Shown here: positions 7,978-15,737 of the stretch, in pieces | Position numbering within the stretch: position 1 is the first letter of the stretch | Layout of the letters: each line of letters begins with the position of its first letter | Assembly: GCF_002158865.1 (NCBI RefSeq) | Contig: NZ_CP021455.1 | Span: 2,914,001-2,978,000 of the forward strand | DNA length: 64,000 nucleotides | Origin: Comamonas serinivorans | GTDB taxonomy: Bacteria; Pseudomonadota; Gammaproteobacteria; Burkholderiales; Burkholderiaceae_C | Reading direction: 5' to 3' | Notes under the pieces: model-generated | Told to the model about the DNA's origin: nothing | The model's database searches: none | Seen by the model: the letters and a program-made list of their open reading frames with translations, nothing else | Program-made: the position numbers and the translations under genes

Positions 7978-9162
7978 ATGAGCAAAGAAGTCGTCGTCGT
8001 CAGCGCCGTTCGCACGGCCATTGGTACCTTTGGCGGCAGCCTGAAGGACGTGTCCCCGACCGAGCTGGGCGCCTTGGTCGTCAAGGAATCGCTGGCCCGC
8101 GCCCAGGTCGAAGGCAAGGACGTGGGCCACGTGGTGTTCGGCCACGTGGTGAACACCGAACCCAAGGACATGTACCTGAGCCGCGTGGCCACGATCAATG
8201 GCGGCTGTCCCAAGGAAACGCCGGCCATGAACGTGAACCGGCTGTGCGGCTCGGGCCTGCAGGCCATCGTCAGCGCCAGCCAGGGCATCCTGCTGGGCGA
8301 CTACGACATCGCCATCGGCGCCGGTGCCGAAAACATGAGCCGCGCGCCCTACGCCAGCCTGAACACGCGCTGGGGCGCCCGCATGGGCGACACGCAGATG
8401 GTCGACATGATGACCGGCGCGCTGCACGACCCCTTCCACAAGATCCACATGGGCGTCACCGCCGAGAACGTGGCCAAGGAATTCGGCATCAGCCGCGACG
8501 ACCAGGACCAGCTGGCCCTCACCAGCCACCAGCGCGCTGAAGCCGCCTGGGCCGAAGACCGCTTCAAGGGCCAGATCGTGCCCGTCACCATCAAGGGCCG
8601 CAAAGGCGACGTGGTGTTCGACAAGGACGAGCACTTCCGCAGCGGCGCCAAGCTCGAAGACTTCCAGAAGATGAAGCCGGTGTTCGTGAAGGAAGACGGC
8701 ACCGTCACCGCCGCCAACGCCTCGGGCATCAACGACGCCGCCGCCGCCGTGGTGCTGATGGAAGCCGCCACGGCCAGCGCGCGCGGCGCCAAGCCCCTGG
8801 CCCGCCTCGTCGGCTACGCCCACGCCGGGGTCGAGCCCAAGCTCATGGGCATCGGCCCGGTGCCCGCCACCCAGGCCGTGCTGGCCAAGACCGGCCTCAA
8901 GCTCGACCAGATCGACGTCATCGAAGCCAACGAAGCCTTTGCCGCCCAAGCCTGCGCCGTCACCAAGGGCCTGGGCGCCGACCCGGCCAAGGTCAACCCC
9001 AATGGCTCGGGCATCTCGCTGGGCCACCCGATCGGCGCCACCGGCACCATCATCACCGTCAAGGCCATCCACGAGTTGCACCGCACCGGCGGCCGCTACG
9101 CGCTGGTGACCATGTGCATCGGTGGCGGCCAGGGCATTGCGGCAATTTTCGAGCGGATGTAA
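7978..9162 (+). CDS. bktB: Acetyl-CoA C-acyltransferase, BktB-type beta-ketothiolase
   Basis: Condenses or cleaves 3-ketoacyl-CoA with CoA; BktB-type enzymes also accept C5 substrates and feed polyhydroxyalkanoate synthesis. The 394-residue length and sequence closely follow Cupriavidus BktB as I recall it, including VRTAIGTFGGSLKDV at the N-terminus, VNRLCGSGLQAIVSA with nucleophile Cys90, NEAFAAQACAVTK, SLGHPIGATG and the C-terminal CIGGGQGIAAIFERM. The frame is open upstream to 7759, but the ATG at 7978 has an AGGAG Shine-Dalgarno sequence and gives the family N-terminus. It stands alone, with a strong terminator downstream. No phaB or phaC gene is in the window. Confidence 0.93.
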   Translation: MSKEVVVVSAVRTAIGTFGGSLKDVSPTELGALVVKESLARAQVEGKDVGHVVFGHVVNTEPKDMYLSRVATINGGCPKETPAMNVNRLCGSGLQAIVSASQGILLGDYDIAIGAGAENMSRAPYASLNTRWGARMGDTQMVDMMTGALHDPFHKIHMGVTAENVAKEFGISRDDQDQLALTSHQRAEAAWAEDRFKGQIVPVTIKGRKGDVVFDKDEHFRSGAKLEDFQKMKPVFVKEDGTVTAANASGINDAAAAVVLMEAATASARGAKPLARLVGYAHAGVEPKLMGIGPVPATQAVLAKTGLKLDQIDVIEANEAFAAQACAVTKGLGADPAKVNPNGSGISLGHPIGATGTIITVKAIHELHRTGGRYALVTMCIGGGQGIAAIFERM

Positions 9163-9211
9163 CTCTGCAGCCACGCGGGCAACGGCGTCGCGCCGCGGCC
9201 CTGCCCCGCCC

Positions 9212-9242
9212 AGCCCCGCTGCACGCCTGTGCATGCGGGGCT
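9212..9242 (+). terminator. Terminator after bktB
   Basis: A stem AGCCCCGC/GCGGGGCT with an inner TGCAC/GTGCA stem, starting 50 nt after the bktB stop. The T tract after it is weak (TTCATCATT). Confidence 0.65.
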
Positions 9243-9251
9243 TCATCATTG

Positions 9252-9304
9252 GCAGTATGCACACAATGCCGTTGATGAATAAACGGCAGCCGCCGCATAC
9301 TCCC
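9252..9304 (+). repeat. Palindromic dispersed repeat, copy 4
   Basis: GCAGTATG to CATACTCCC, with inner arms TGCCGTTGAT and AAACGGCAG. It ends 18 nt before the start codon of the Bug receptor, so it lies in the 5' leader of that gene or separates it from bktB transcription. Confidence 0.85.
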
Positions 9305-9321
9305 ATTACAGACATCACCCC

Positions 9322-10311
9322 ATGCAGACCCTGAACCGCCGTCACCTCACCGCCATGGCCTTGGCCACCACCCTGGGTGGCCTGACCACCCCGCTGGCCC
9401 TGGCCGCCGATGCGTACCCCAGCCGCCCCATTCGCATGATCGTGCCCTTCCCGCCCGGCGGCGGCACCGACGTGCTGGCCCGCATCGTGGCGCAGAAGCT
9501 GACAGAGACCTACAAGTGGAGCATCGTGCCCGACAACCGAGGCGGCGCGGGTGGCACGCTGGGCATCACCGAGGCGGTGCGCGCCAAGCCCGACGGCTAC
9601 GAGATGGTGATGGGCCAAAAGGACAACCTGGCCGTGGGCCCGTGGCTGTACAAAGGCCTGAGCTGGAACCCCACGCGCGACCTGGTGGCCGTCTCGCACG
9701 TGGCCTATGCGCCGGTGCTGATCGCCACCTCGGCCAAGTCCAAGTACAAGACGCTGGCCGACGTGGTCGCGGCGGCCAAGGCCGCGCCCGACACCGTGAC
9801 CTATGGCTCGCCGGGCAGCGGCACCACCATCCACCTCGCGGGCGACCTGTTCCAGCGGGCGGCCAAGATCCAGATCCGGCACGTGCCCTACAAGGGCTCG
9901 AACCCGGCGCTGATGGACGCGCTCTCGGGCAACGTGGACCTGGTGGTGTCGTCGATTCCCTCGGCCATCGGACAGATCAAAGCCGGCGCCTTGCGGCCGT
10001 TGGCCGTGACCTCGGCCAAGCGCTCGTCGAGCCTGCCCGATGTGCCCACCGTGGCCGAATCGGGCTACGCTGGGTTTGACGTCAGCACCTGGTATGGCCT
10101 GTTCATGCCCGCCAAGGCCAATCCGCAGGCGGTGAAAGCCATGCACGAGGCGGTGAACGCGGTGCTGGCCCTGCCCGACACCCAAAAGGCGATCCAGGAG
10201 CAAGGCGCCGAGCCCCTGACCATGAGCCAGCCCGCCTTCAGCCAGACCATGGCCAAGGACTACAAGGCGTGGGAAAAAATCGTGCAGGACGCCGGCCTGA
10301 AGCTGGAATGA
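9322..10311 (+). CDS. Bug/TctC-family periplasmic tricarboxylate-type receptor
   Basis: A 329-residue periplasmic solute-binding protein. The N-terminus NRRHLTAMALATTLGG up to LALAADAYP is a signal peptide with a twin-arginine look. The mature part has the Bug motifs YPSRPIRMIVPFPPGGGTD, DNRGGAGGTLG and HVPYKGSNPALMDALSGNVDL. Bug proteins bind carboxylates or small amides for TctAB-type carriers or act as sensors; many, as here, are encoded without a transporter next to them. A 12-bp hairpin follows the gene. The ligand is unknown. Confidence 0.88.
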   Translation: MQTLNRRHLTAMALATTLGGLTTPLALAADAYPSRPIRMIVPFPPGGGTDVLARIVAQKLTETYKWSIVPDNRGGAGGTLGITEAVRAKPDGYEMVMGQKDNLAVGPWLYKGLSWNPTRDLVAVSHVAYAPVLIATSAKSKYKTLADVVAAAKAAPDTVTYGSPGSGTTIHLAGDLFQRAAKIQIRHVPYKGSNPALMDALSGNVDLVVSSIPSAIGQIKAGALRPLAVTSAKRSSSLPDVPTVAESGYAGFDVSTWYGLFMPAKANPQAVKAMHEAVNAVLALPDTQKAIQEQGAEPLTMSQPAFSQTMAKDYKAWEKIVQDAGLKLE

Positions 10312-10316
10312 ACGCA

Positions 10317-10345
10317 GCGAGGGCGCTGACTGGCAGCGCCCTCGC
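10317..10345. terminator. Hairpin after the Bug receptor gene
   Basis: A perfect 12-bp stem GCGAGGGCGCTG/CAGCGCCCTCGC with loop ACTGG, 6 nt after the stop codon. There is no T tract, so it may stabilise or attenuate the transcript and not terminate it intrinsically. Confidence 0.55.
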
Positions 10346-10440
10346 GCGGGGTGATGCAAGCCACCCTTTGGGGGGAACCCTCTGGCAACGCCCCGCAACC
10401 GAGACGGGTCGCCGGTCATTCGACGGGCCCGCGGCTCAGG

Positions 10441-10650
10441 TCACCAGTGGTAGGCGTTTTTCTTTTCCCAATCGGCCACCTGCTGTTCGGCCACGTCTTT
10501 GGCCAAACCCTGGCGTTCCTGAATTTTCCCGACCAATTGATCGCGGCGACCGGCAATCACATCCACATCGTCGTCCGTCAATTTGCCCCAGGCTTCCTTG
10601 ACCTTGCCTTTGAATTTCAGCCAGTTGCCTTGGATGCGGTCTTCATTCAT
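10441..10650 (-). CDS. CsbD-family small stress protein
   Basis: A 69-residue hydrophilic protein with the CsbD signature: MNEDRIQGNWLKFKGKVKEAWGKLT, then IAGRRDQLVGKIQERQG. CsbD proteins are general-stress proteins of unknown biochemical function. The upstream region is relatively AT-rich compared with the window. It lies 78 nt downstream of the small secreted Cys protein on the same strand, so the two may be co-transcribed and stress-induced together. Confidence 0.9.
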   Translation of the reverse strand: MNEDRIQGNWLKFKGKVKEAWGKLTDDDVDVIAGRRDQLVGKIQERQGLAKDVAEQQVADWEKKNAYHW

Positions 10651-10728
10651 TGCATGCTCCTGTTTTTCAAATCATTGAATCAAAATGGTTCGTCGAAATC
10701 GCTCGCCGAATTGGTTGCCTGAAATGAA

Positions 10729-11124
10729 TCATTTCATTTCAGCATTGGCTTTTTCTTTGTCGTGAACGGCTTTGGCGTCCTTCACGCAGGCATCTTTCGC
10801 CTCGCCGCTCAAATCGTCGCAGCGCTCTTTGGCCACGTCATAATCGGCGTCCGCCTTGGCCATTCGGGCGTCGTAACGCGCTTTCTCGCTGGGTTTGTCC
10901 TTCAGGCGCAACTCGGCTTCGGCCACCTTTTTGTTGCCCTTGGCTTGCTGCTCGCAAATGTCCTGCGCGTTGTCCTTCATGGGCTTGCAGCTTTCCATGG
11001 CCGATTTGTAGGTGCTTTCGATGCGGGTCCGTTCCGCTTTCATTTCTGCGGCGGTCAGGGCAAATGCACTGGCGCTGAGCCCCATGAACACCGATGCAAC
11101 CAGACAGGTCCATGTGCGTTTCAT
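10729..11124 (-). CDS. Small secreted Lys/Ala-rich protein with four cysteines
   Basis: A 131-residue protein with a clear signal peptide (MKRTWTCLVASVFMGLSASAFA, cleaved before LTAAE). The mature part is highly charged and helical, rich in Lys, Ala, Glu and Asp. It has four cysteines arranged as two pairs (ESCKPM...DICEQQ and ERCDDL...DACVKD), which could form disulfides in the periplasm. No family motif is recognised. The position directly upstream of csbD suggests an envelope or general stress role; this is inference from context only. Confidence 0.7.
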   Translation of the reverse strand: MKRTWTCLVASVFMGLSASAFALTAAEMKAERTRIESTYKSAMESCKPMKDNAQDICEQQAKGNKKVAEAELRLKDKPSEKARYDARMAKADADYDVAKERCDDLSGEAKDACVKDAKAVHDKEKANAEMK

Positions 11125-11377
11125 GTTTTCTCCTGAAGTGAACAGGCCTTCAGGTTAAATCGGTGGCCCCGTTTTGGGGGTCGGCCATTCAGCCCGCTGG
11201 CTGTAGGACATATTTCCCCATATTCGGATCCAGCAACAAGGCTTACACGTCATTCAACCGATTCCCAGGGAAGACACATTTTCCCTGGGCGGACGACCCT
11301 GACCAAGGTGGGTGGGCCCGCGGCCTCGGGGCTGCTCTCGATTCGCTACCATCGTCGTTTTACCCAGCCTTGTCCGC

Positions 11378-12490
11378 ATGCCCAGCCACCGCGATGTGCG
11401 CAACGTCCTCACCCCTGAAACCCTGGCCATGGTTCAGACCATCGCCAGCATGGGCAGTTTTGCGGCCGCCGCGCGCGAGCTGGGCCTGGTGCCCAGCACC
11501 CTGACCTACCGCGTGCGCCAGCTGGAGGACCAGCTGGACGTGCTGCTGTTTGACCGCAGCGCCCGGCAGGCCGTGATGACCGAGGCGGGCCGCGCCCTGC
11601 TCGCCGAGTCCGAACGCCTGCTGACCGAGCTCGATGCCATCGCCAACCGCGTGCGCCGCGTTGCCACCGGCTGGGAGCCGCAGCTGACGATCGCGCTCGA
11701 TGGCGTGATCCGGCCCGGCGCCTTCCTGGACCTGTGCGAACAGTTTTACACCCTGGAAGCACCCGGTGGCCCGCCGACACAGCTGCGGGTGCGCGAGGAA
11801 ATCCTCAGCGGCTGCTGGCTCGCCCTCAAGCGCGGCGCGGCCGACCTGGTGCTGGGGGCGGTGGAAATGCCATCCGACACGCTGGGCCCCGAAATCACCG
11901 TGCAGGTGCTGGGCGACCAGCGCTTCGTGTTCTGCGTCGCGCCTGGCCATCCCCTGGCCCAGTTGCCCACGCCCTTGACCGACGCCGACCTGGTGCGCCA
12001 CCGCGCGGTCGTCGTGGCCGACTCCGGCTCGGCCGGTCAGCGCATGAGCGTGGGGCTGCTGAGCGGCCAGCCCACCTTCACGGTCAGCAGCCTCACCGCC
12101 AAGCTCGAGGCCATGGTGCACGGCCTGGGCGGCGGCTTCATGCCCGAATGGCTGGTGGCGCCCGCCCTGGCGCGCGGCGAGCTGCTGGAGCTGCCCGTGG
12201 CGCGCCGCGAGCGCGTCGTCCGGCTGTGCATGGCCTGGCGCCACGGCCATGCCCAAGCCATGGGCAAGGCCCTGCAGTGGTGGATCGCCCAACTGCAGCA
12301 CCCGGTCACGCGCGCCGCCCTGCTCGGTGTGGCGCCCGGCGACCTGACACCCGAAGGTGCGGCCACGCCCTCGCCCAACGCCCAGCACATCCACCCCGAA
12401 CTGCGGACGCTGGCCCAGCGTGGCCTGGCGCGCCCCGGTGACGCCGCCGATGCCCTGGTCGACGACGCCAAGCCGGAGCCCCGGGCATGA
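11378..12490 (+). CDS. LysR-family transcriptional regulator
   Basis: A 370-residue LysR regulator. The N-terminal winged helix-turn-helix is seen at about residues 13-70 (LAMVQTIASMGSFAAAARELGLVPSTLTYRVRQLED, then LFDRS), followed by the effector-binding domain to about residue 300. A 60-residue Ala/Pro-rich tail beyond that is unusual. The ATG at 11378 follows the open frame's natural boundary; an earlier Met would add 22 unconserved residues. The gene overlaps gluQRS by 4 nt (ATGA), implying translational coupling with a tRNA-modifying enzyme, which is an odd pairing. The effector is unknown. Confidence 0.85.
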   Translation: MPSHRDVRNVLTPETLAMVQTIASMGSFAAAARELGLVPSTLTYRVRQLEDQLDVLLFDRSARQAVMTEAGRALLAESERLLTELDAIANRVRRVATGWEPQLTIALDGVIRPGAFLDLCEQFYTLEAPGGPPTQLRVREEILSGCWLALKRGAADLVLGAVEMPSDTLGPEITVQVLGDQRFVFCVAPGHPLAQLPTPLTDADLVRHRAVVVADSGSAGQRMSVGLLSGQPTFTVSSLTAKLEAMVHGLGGGFMPEWLVAPALARGELLELPVARRERVVRLCMAWRHGHAQAMGKALQWWIAQLQHPVTRAALLGVAPGDLTPEGAATPSPNAQHIHPELRTLAQRGLARPGDAADALVDDAKPEPRA

Positions 12491-13476
12491 GCGCGCCACC
12501 TGGCACGGCGGCCGGCGACCGCCCACCCGCGCCAGAGGGCGCCCTGCCCTACGTGGGCCGCTTTGCCCCATCCCCCACTGGCCTGCTGCATGCGGGTTCG
12601 CTCGTTGCCGCCCTGGCCAGCTGGCTGGATGCGCGGGCGCATGGCGGGCGCTGGCTGGTCCGCATCGAGGACGTGGACACGCCCCGCTGCCAGCCAGGGG
12701 CCGATGACGGCATCCTGCAGCAGCTGGCCACGTGTGGGCTGACCAGCGACGAGCCGGTGTGCTGGCAATCTCAGCGAGATGCCGAGTATCAGGCTGCTCT
12801 CGATGGCCTGAAAACGGAACAGGCTGCATACCCCTGCGGCTGCTCGCGCAAAGACATCGCCACCGCGCAAGCCGCCGCGCACCTGGAAGCCAGGCGCCAC
12901 CACATCCTGCCCTACCCCGGCACCTGCCGACCCGACCACGGCGGCCTGCGCGGCAAACCCGCGCGGGCCTGGCGTTTCGACACCCGCTGGGGCCTGCCCC
13001 CGGACGCGCCCGCCCCGTTGACGACCTGGCGCGACCGCCGGCTGGGCGCCCAGCACCAGTGCGTGAGTGACGAGGTCGGCGACTTCGTGCTGCGCCGTGC
13101 CGACGCGCTGTGGGCCTACCAGCTGGCCGTGGTCGTGGACGATGCCGCCCAGGGCGTGACCCACGTGGTGCGCGGCGAAGACCTGGCCGACAACACGGCC
13201 CGCCAAATCCTGCTGCAACGGGCCCTGAGCCTGCCCACACCGCGCTACCTGCACACCCCGCTGGTGCGGGGCGACAACGGCGAGAAGCTCAGCAAACAAA
13301 ATGGCGCGCGTGCGCTGGACCTGCGTGACCCGACGGCCGCCCTGCACGCCGCCGGCCAGCACCTGGGCCTGCACATCGCCCCCACCGGCAAACCAGCCGA
13401 CTGGCTGCAGCAAGCCGTGCCCGCCTGGCGCGACCAGCTGCAGGCCTGGGCCACGGGTCAGCAGACGGCGTTCTGA
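12487..13476 (+). CDS. gluQRS: Glutamyl-Q tRNA(Asp) synthetase
   Basis: A truncated glutamyl-tRNA synthetase paralogue that attaches glutamate to the queuosine base of tRNA(Asp). The HIGH-like segment is GRFAPSPTGLLHAGSL (24-39). The zinc site is Cys117, Cys119, Tyr143 and Cys147 (PCGCSRKD...YPGTC), and the KMSKS-like motif is KLSKQNG. The anticodon-binding domain is absent, as expected (329 residues). It overlaps the LysR gene by 4 nt. A 51-bp segment of the coding DNA (12784-12834) resembles the dispersed palindrome, although the protein remains collinear with E. coli YadB through that region. Confidence 0.92.
   Translation: MSAPPGTAAGDRPPAPEGALPYVGRFAPSPTGLLHAGSLVAALASWLDARAHGGRWLVRIEDVDTPRCQPGADDGILQQLATCGLTSDEPVCWQSQRDAEYQAALDGLKTEQAAYPCGCSRKDIATAQAAAHLEARRHHILPYPGTCRPDHGGLRGKPARAWRFDTRWGLPPDAPAPLTTWRDRRLGAQHQCVSDEVGDFVLRRADALWAYQLAVVVDDAAQGVTHVVRGEDLADNTARQILLQRALSLPTPRYLHTPLVRGDNGEKLSKQNGARALDLRDPTAALHAAGQHLGLHIAPTGKPADWLQQAVPAWRDQLQAWATGQQTAF
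12784..12834. repeat. Repeat-like segment inside gluQRS (doubtful)
   Basis: GAGTAT and CATACCCC stand at the spacing used by the intergenic repeats, with ACGG at the conserved inner position. The codons here (GCT GCT CTC, AAA ACG GAA) are more AT-rich than their neighbours. The arms are not complementary, and the protein needs Tyr, Ala-Leu and Tyr-x-Cys here anyway, so chance is possible. Confidence 0.3.
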
Positions 13477-14098
13477 GGCGCACCTTCAGCCTCAAGCCTG
13501 AGCCCGCAGCGGTGGATCTTTCGGGCACATGGCGGCCCCCGTCAGGCGCCGCGAAGTTCGCCCTGGCATCAGCATGCGAGTCCATGAGCTTTCATGGCGG
13601 GCAGGCGGGCGCTGACACCCAAGCTCAGACACAGAAAGAGGCGCGCCCCGAACCATGTCAGGAGGTATAGGTCATCATCCGATTGAAGGACTTTTGCCAA
13701 CAGCCCCATACTGGCTGGTAGATTTTGCTCAACGCACCTCTGGGGAGGCGTGCAAGCTGCATTCAACAGATGGCAAAAAGACGCCTCGGAAAGCAGGCTC
13801 GCGCGCAGGAAGTAAGCCATGGCTCACCTTTCGATACGCGATGGGGCTGCCGACTCAGGCAGATCGCGGGCGTCAGGCTGGCGCAGGTCGTTGCGATGCC
13901 ACGGGCCTACCGATCGGCGAGGCGTCGGGGCAGAACGGGCCGAGCGTTGCTGGCTTTGGACGGCGCGCAGCGAAGCCTTGTTCAGCAGCCAGCCGGCGAA
14001 GATGGCGTTTGGGTGTCGACGTTGTGTCCCAAGTCCCTGAGCTTCACGGCACAGACCCGCGCCAGCTTCGCAGCTCGGCGCCCAAGCGCCGCAGGGGC
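13477..14098. other. Gene-free stretch where trmD would be expected
   Basis: About 620 bp between the convergent gluQRS and rimM. The open frames in it have no recognisable protein character. It contains a degenerate palindrome copy, and its middle (13650-13830) is less GC-rich than the surroundings. It may be a rearrangement junction or a mobile-element relic; I cannot identify a transposase fragment. Confidence 0.5.
13664..13714. repeat. Degenerate palindromic repeat copy
   Basis: GGTATA at one end and CATACTGG at the other, with TTTGCCAACAGCCC in the right arm. The right half resembles other copies, the left half has decayed, and the length is one base longer than usual. Confidence 0.5.
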
Positions 14099-14680
14099 TC
14101 AGTAATCCGGCTGCCAATCCACCGTGATGCGCTTGCCGGGCAGGTCCACGCCATCCACGTAGGCATCCACGAACGGAATCAGGTGCTCTTGAAGCTTGTC
14201 ATCCACCGTCTGGTGCACGACCAGGGTGGTCTGCGGACCAGCCGCCATCAGGTCGGCGACTTCGCCCAGGCTCACGCCTTCGCGGTTGACCACCGTCAGG
14301 CCCATGAGGTCGACCCAGTAGTACTCGCCCTCTTCGGGCGGCGGGAACTCGGCGCGCGAAACGTAGATGCGTGCGCCCTTGAGCTGTTCTGCTGCAGTGC
14401 GATCGGGCACCTCGGGCGCCGTGGCCACGATCACGTCGGCATGCGGCTTGACCTGGTCGATCTGCAGCACCAGGGGGCCAGCGAACCGGGGCACGCCGCG
14501 CTCGGACGGCTGCAGATACCACGTGCGGGCAGAAAAAAGCGCCTCGGGCGAGGCGCTGTGGGGGGTGAGCTTGAACCAACCTTTGACCCCCCAGGCATCG
14601 AGCACACGCCCCACTTCGACGGCGTCGTCGGGCAGCTGGGCGGGCGATGCGGAATTCACGTCAGCGTGACGCGAGATCAA
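14099..14680 (-). CDS. rimM: Ribosome maturation factor RimM
   Basis: A 193-residue factor for 30S subunit maturation that binds ribosomal protein S19. VEVGRVLDAWGVKGWFKLTPHS is the N-terminal RimM barrel. EEGEYYWVDLMGLTVVNREG is the conserved linker into the PRC-barrel domain, which ends HLIPFVDAYVDGVDLPGKRITVDWQPDY. The start is a TTG whose bases overlap the rpsP stop (TTGA), the usual coupling in this operon; the GTG at 14659 is the alternative. trmD and rplS, which normally follow, are missing: the next 620 bp hold no gene. Confidence 0.94.
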   Translation of the reverse strand: MISRHADVNSASPAQLPDDAVEVGRVLDAWGVKGWFKLTPHSASPEALFSARTWYLQPSERGVPRFAGPLVLQIDQVKPHADVIVATAPEVPDRTAAEQLKGARIYVSRAEFPPPEEGEYYWVDLMGLTVVNREGVSLGEVADLMAAGPQTTLVVHQTVDDKLQEHLIPFVDAYVDGVDLPGKRITVDWQPDY

Positions 14681-14931
14681 GCGGCCACAGGCTTGGGAGC
14701 CTGAGCAACCAGACGGGCCACGGTGGGCGACACCTGTGCGCCCACGCTTTGCCAGTACGCCAGGCGGTCCTGGGCGATGCGCAGCGATTCTTCACCGCCC
14801 GTGGCGCGGGGATTGTAGAAACCCAGACGCTCGATGAAGCGGCCATCGCGGCGAACGCGCTTGTCGGCCACGACGATGTTGAAGAAGGGGCGATGCTTGG
14901 AGCCGCCGCGCGAGAGACGAATGACAACCAT
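14677..14931 (-). CDS. rpsP: 30S ribosomal protein S16
   Basis: An 84-residue small-subunit protein. MVVIRLSRGGSKHRPFFNIVVADKR and GRFIERLGFYNPRA are S16 signatures. The frame is open upstream to 15051, but the ATG at 14931 gives the universal S16 N-terminus. First gene of the rpsP-rimM pair, overlapping rimM by 4 nt. Confidence 0.96.
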   Translation of the reverse strand: MVVIRLSRGGSKHRPFFNIVVADKRVRRDGRFIERLGFYNPRATGGEESLRIAQDRLAYWQSVGAQVSPTVARLVAQAPKPVAA

Positions 14932-15205
14932 GTTGGGTATCCAGTGGGTGGTAAGAAATTCTTCCAGCGTTTGAGACACGCGACATGGCCACCCGGCCAG
15001 CGACACACTGAAAAGCCTTGGATTATACGATGTCACAGACCCGTCGCACAAACCACCGCCGGAAATCGTCCCGGCAGCCCCTGCGCACAGCCGCCTGACG
15101 CCTGGGGCTCAAGCCCCCGCAGGCGCTCTGCCACAATGGGTTGGCCTCCGGCGCCAGTCACCCGGGCGAACCCTTCACCCCGGGCCTTCTCCTGATTCGC
15201 ACTGC

Positions 15206-15664
15206 ATGAACGCACGTCCCAAACACAAGACCGTGGCCGCCTGGCTGAGTTTCCTGGGTGGGCCTCTGGGCCTGCACCGCTTTTACCTGCACGGCCTGGG
15301 CGACTGGCTGGGCTGGCTGCTGCCCATCCCCACCGCCCTGGGCCTTTATGGCCTGGAACGGGTGGCCACGCTGGGGCAAGACGATCGGCTCAGCTGGGTG
15401 CTGATTCCGTTGCTGGGCGCCACGGTGGCCGCCACCTCGCTCACGGCCATCGTCATGGGACTCAGCAACACCGAGGCCTGGAACGCGCGCCACAACCCCG
15501 GCCAGCCGGCCGACGCCGCGCCCGGCGCCACCAGCTGGCTGACCATCTGGTGCGTCGTGGCGTCACTGCTGATCGGCGCCACCGTGCTCATGGCCACGCT
15601 GGCCTTCAGCTTTCAGCACTACTTTGAGTACCAGATCGAAGAAGCCCGCAAGATGTCTCAATGA
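15206..15664 (+). CDS. TM2-domain-like membrane protein
   Basis: A 152-residue inner-membrane protein. The first half reads KTVAAWLSFLGGPLGLHRFYLHGLGDWLGWLLPIP, matching the TM2 domain pattern (G-x-x-GxHRFYLG followed by a second helix). Two further hydrophobic segments lie at about residues 65-87 and 108-132, giving roughly four transmembrane helices. The role of bacterial TM2 proteins is unknown. It is convergent with pit; a perfect palindromic repeat starts 8 nt after the stop. Confidence 0.8.
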   Translation: MNARPKHKTVAAWLSFLGGPLGLHRFYLHGLGDWLGWLLPIPTALGLYGLERVATLGQDDRLSWVLIPLLGATVAATSLTAIVMGLSNTEAWNARHNPGQPADAAPGATSWLTIWCVVASLLIGATVLMATLAFSFQHYFEYQIEEARKMSQ

Positions 15665-15671
15665 AAGACAA

Positions 15672-15727
15672 AAGGGGTATGGGGCTGTTGCCGTTCATCA
15701 TTGAACGGCAACAGCCCCATACCCCTT
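15672..15727. repeat. Palindromic dispersed repeat, perfect copy
   Basis: Two perfectly complementary 26-nt arms (15672-15697 and 15702-15727) around a 4-nt loop TCAT. The arms run from AAGGGGTATG at the outside to GCCGTTCA at the loop. It lies 8 nt from the stop of the TM2 gene and 11 nt from the stop of pit, which are convergent, and so is a natural bidirectional terminator. Confidence 0.95.
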
Positions 15728-15737
15728 GCTCAACCGA

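Noticed and set aside
7930..10419. An 829-codon minus-strand frame opposite bktB and the Bug receptor
   Set aside because: Composition is Gly/His/Ala-rich with no motifs, and both plus-strand genes are unmistakable.
13569..13820. Small minus-strand frame in the trmD gap
   Set aside because: It has Met and no stop, but no recognisable family and no Shine-Dalgarno sequence; it also spans the decayed repeat, so I left it out.
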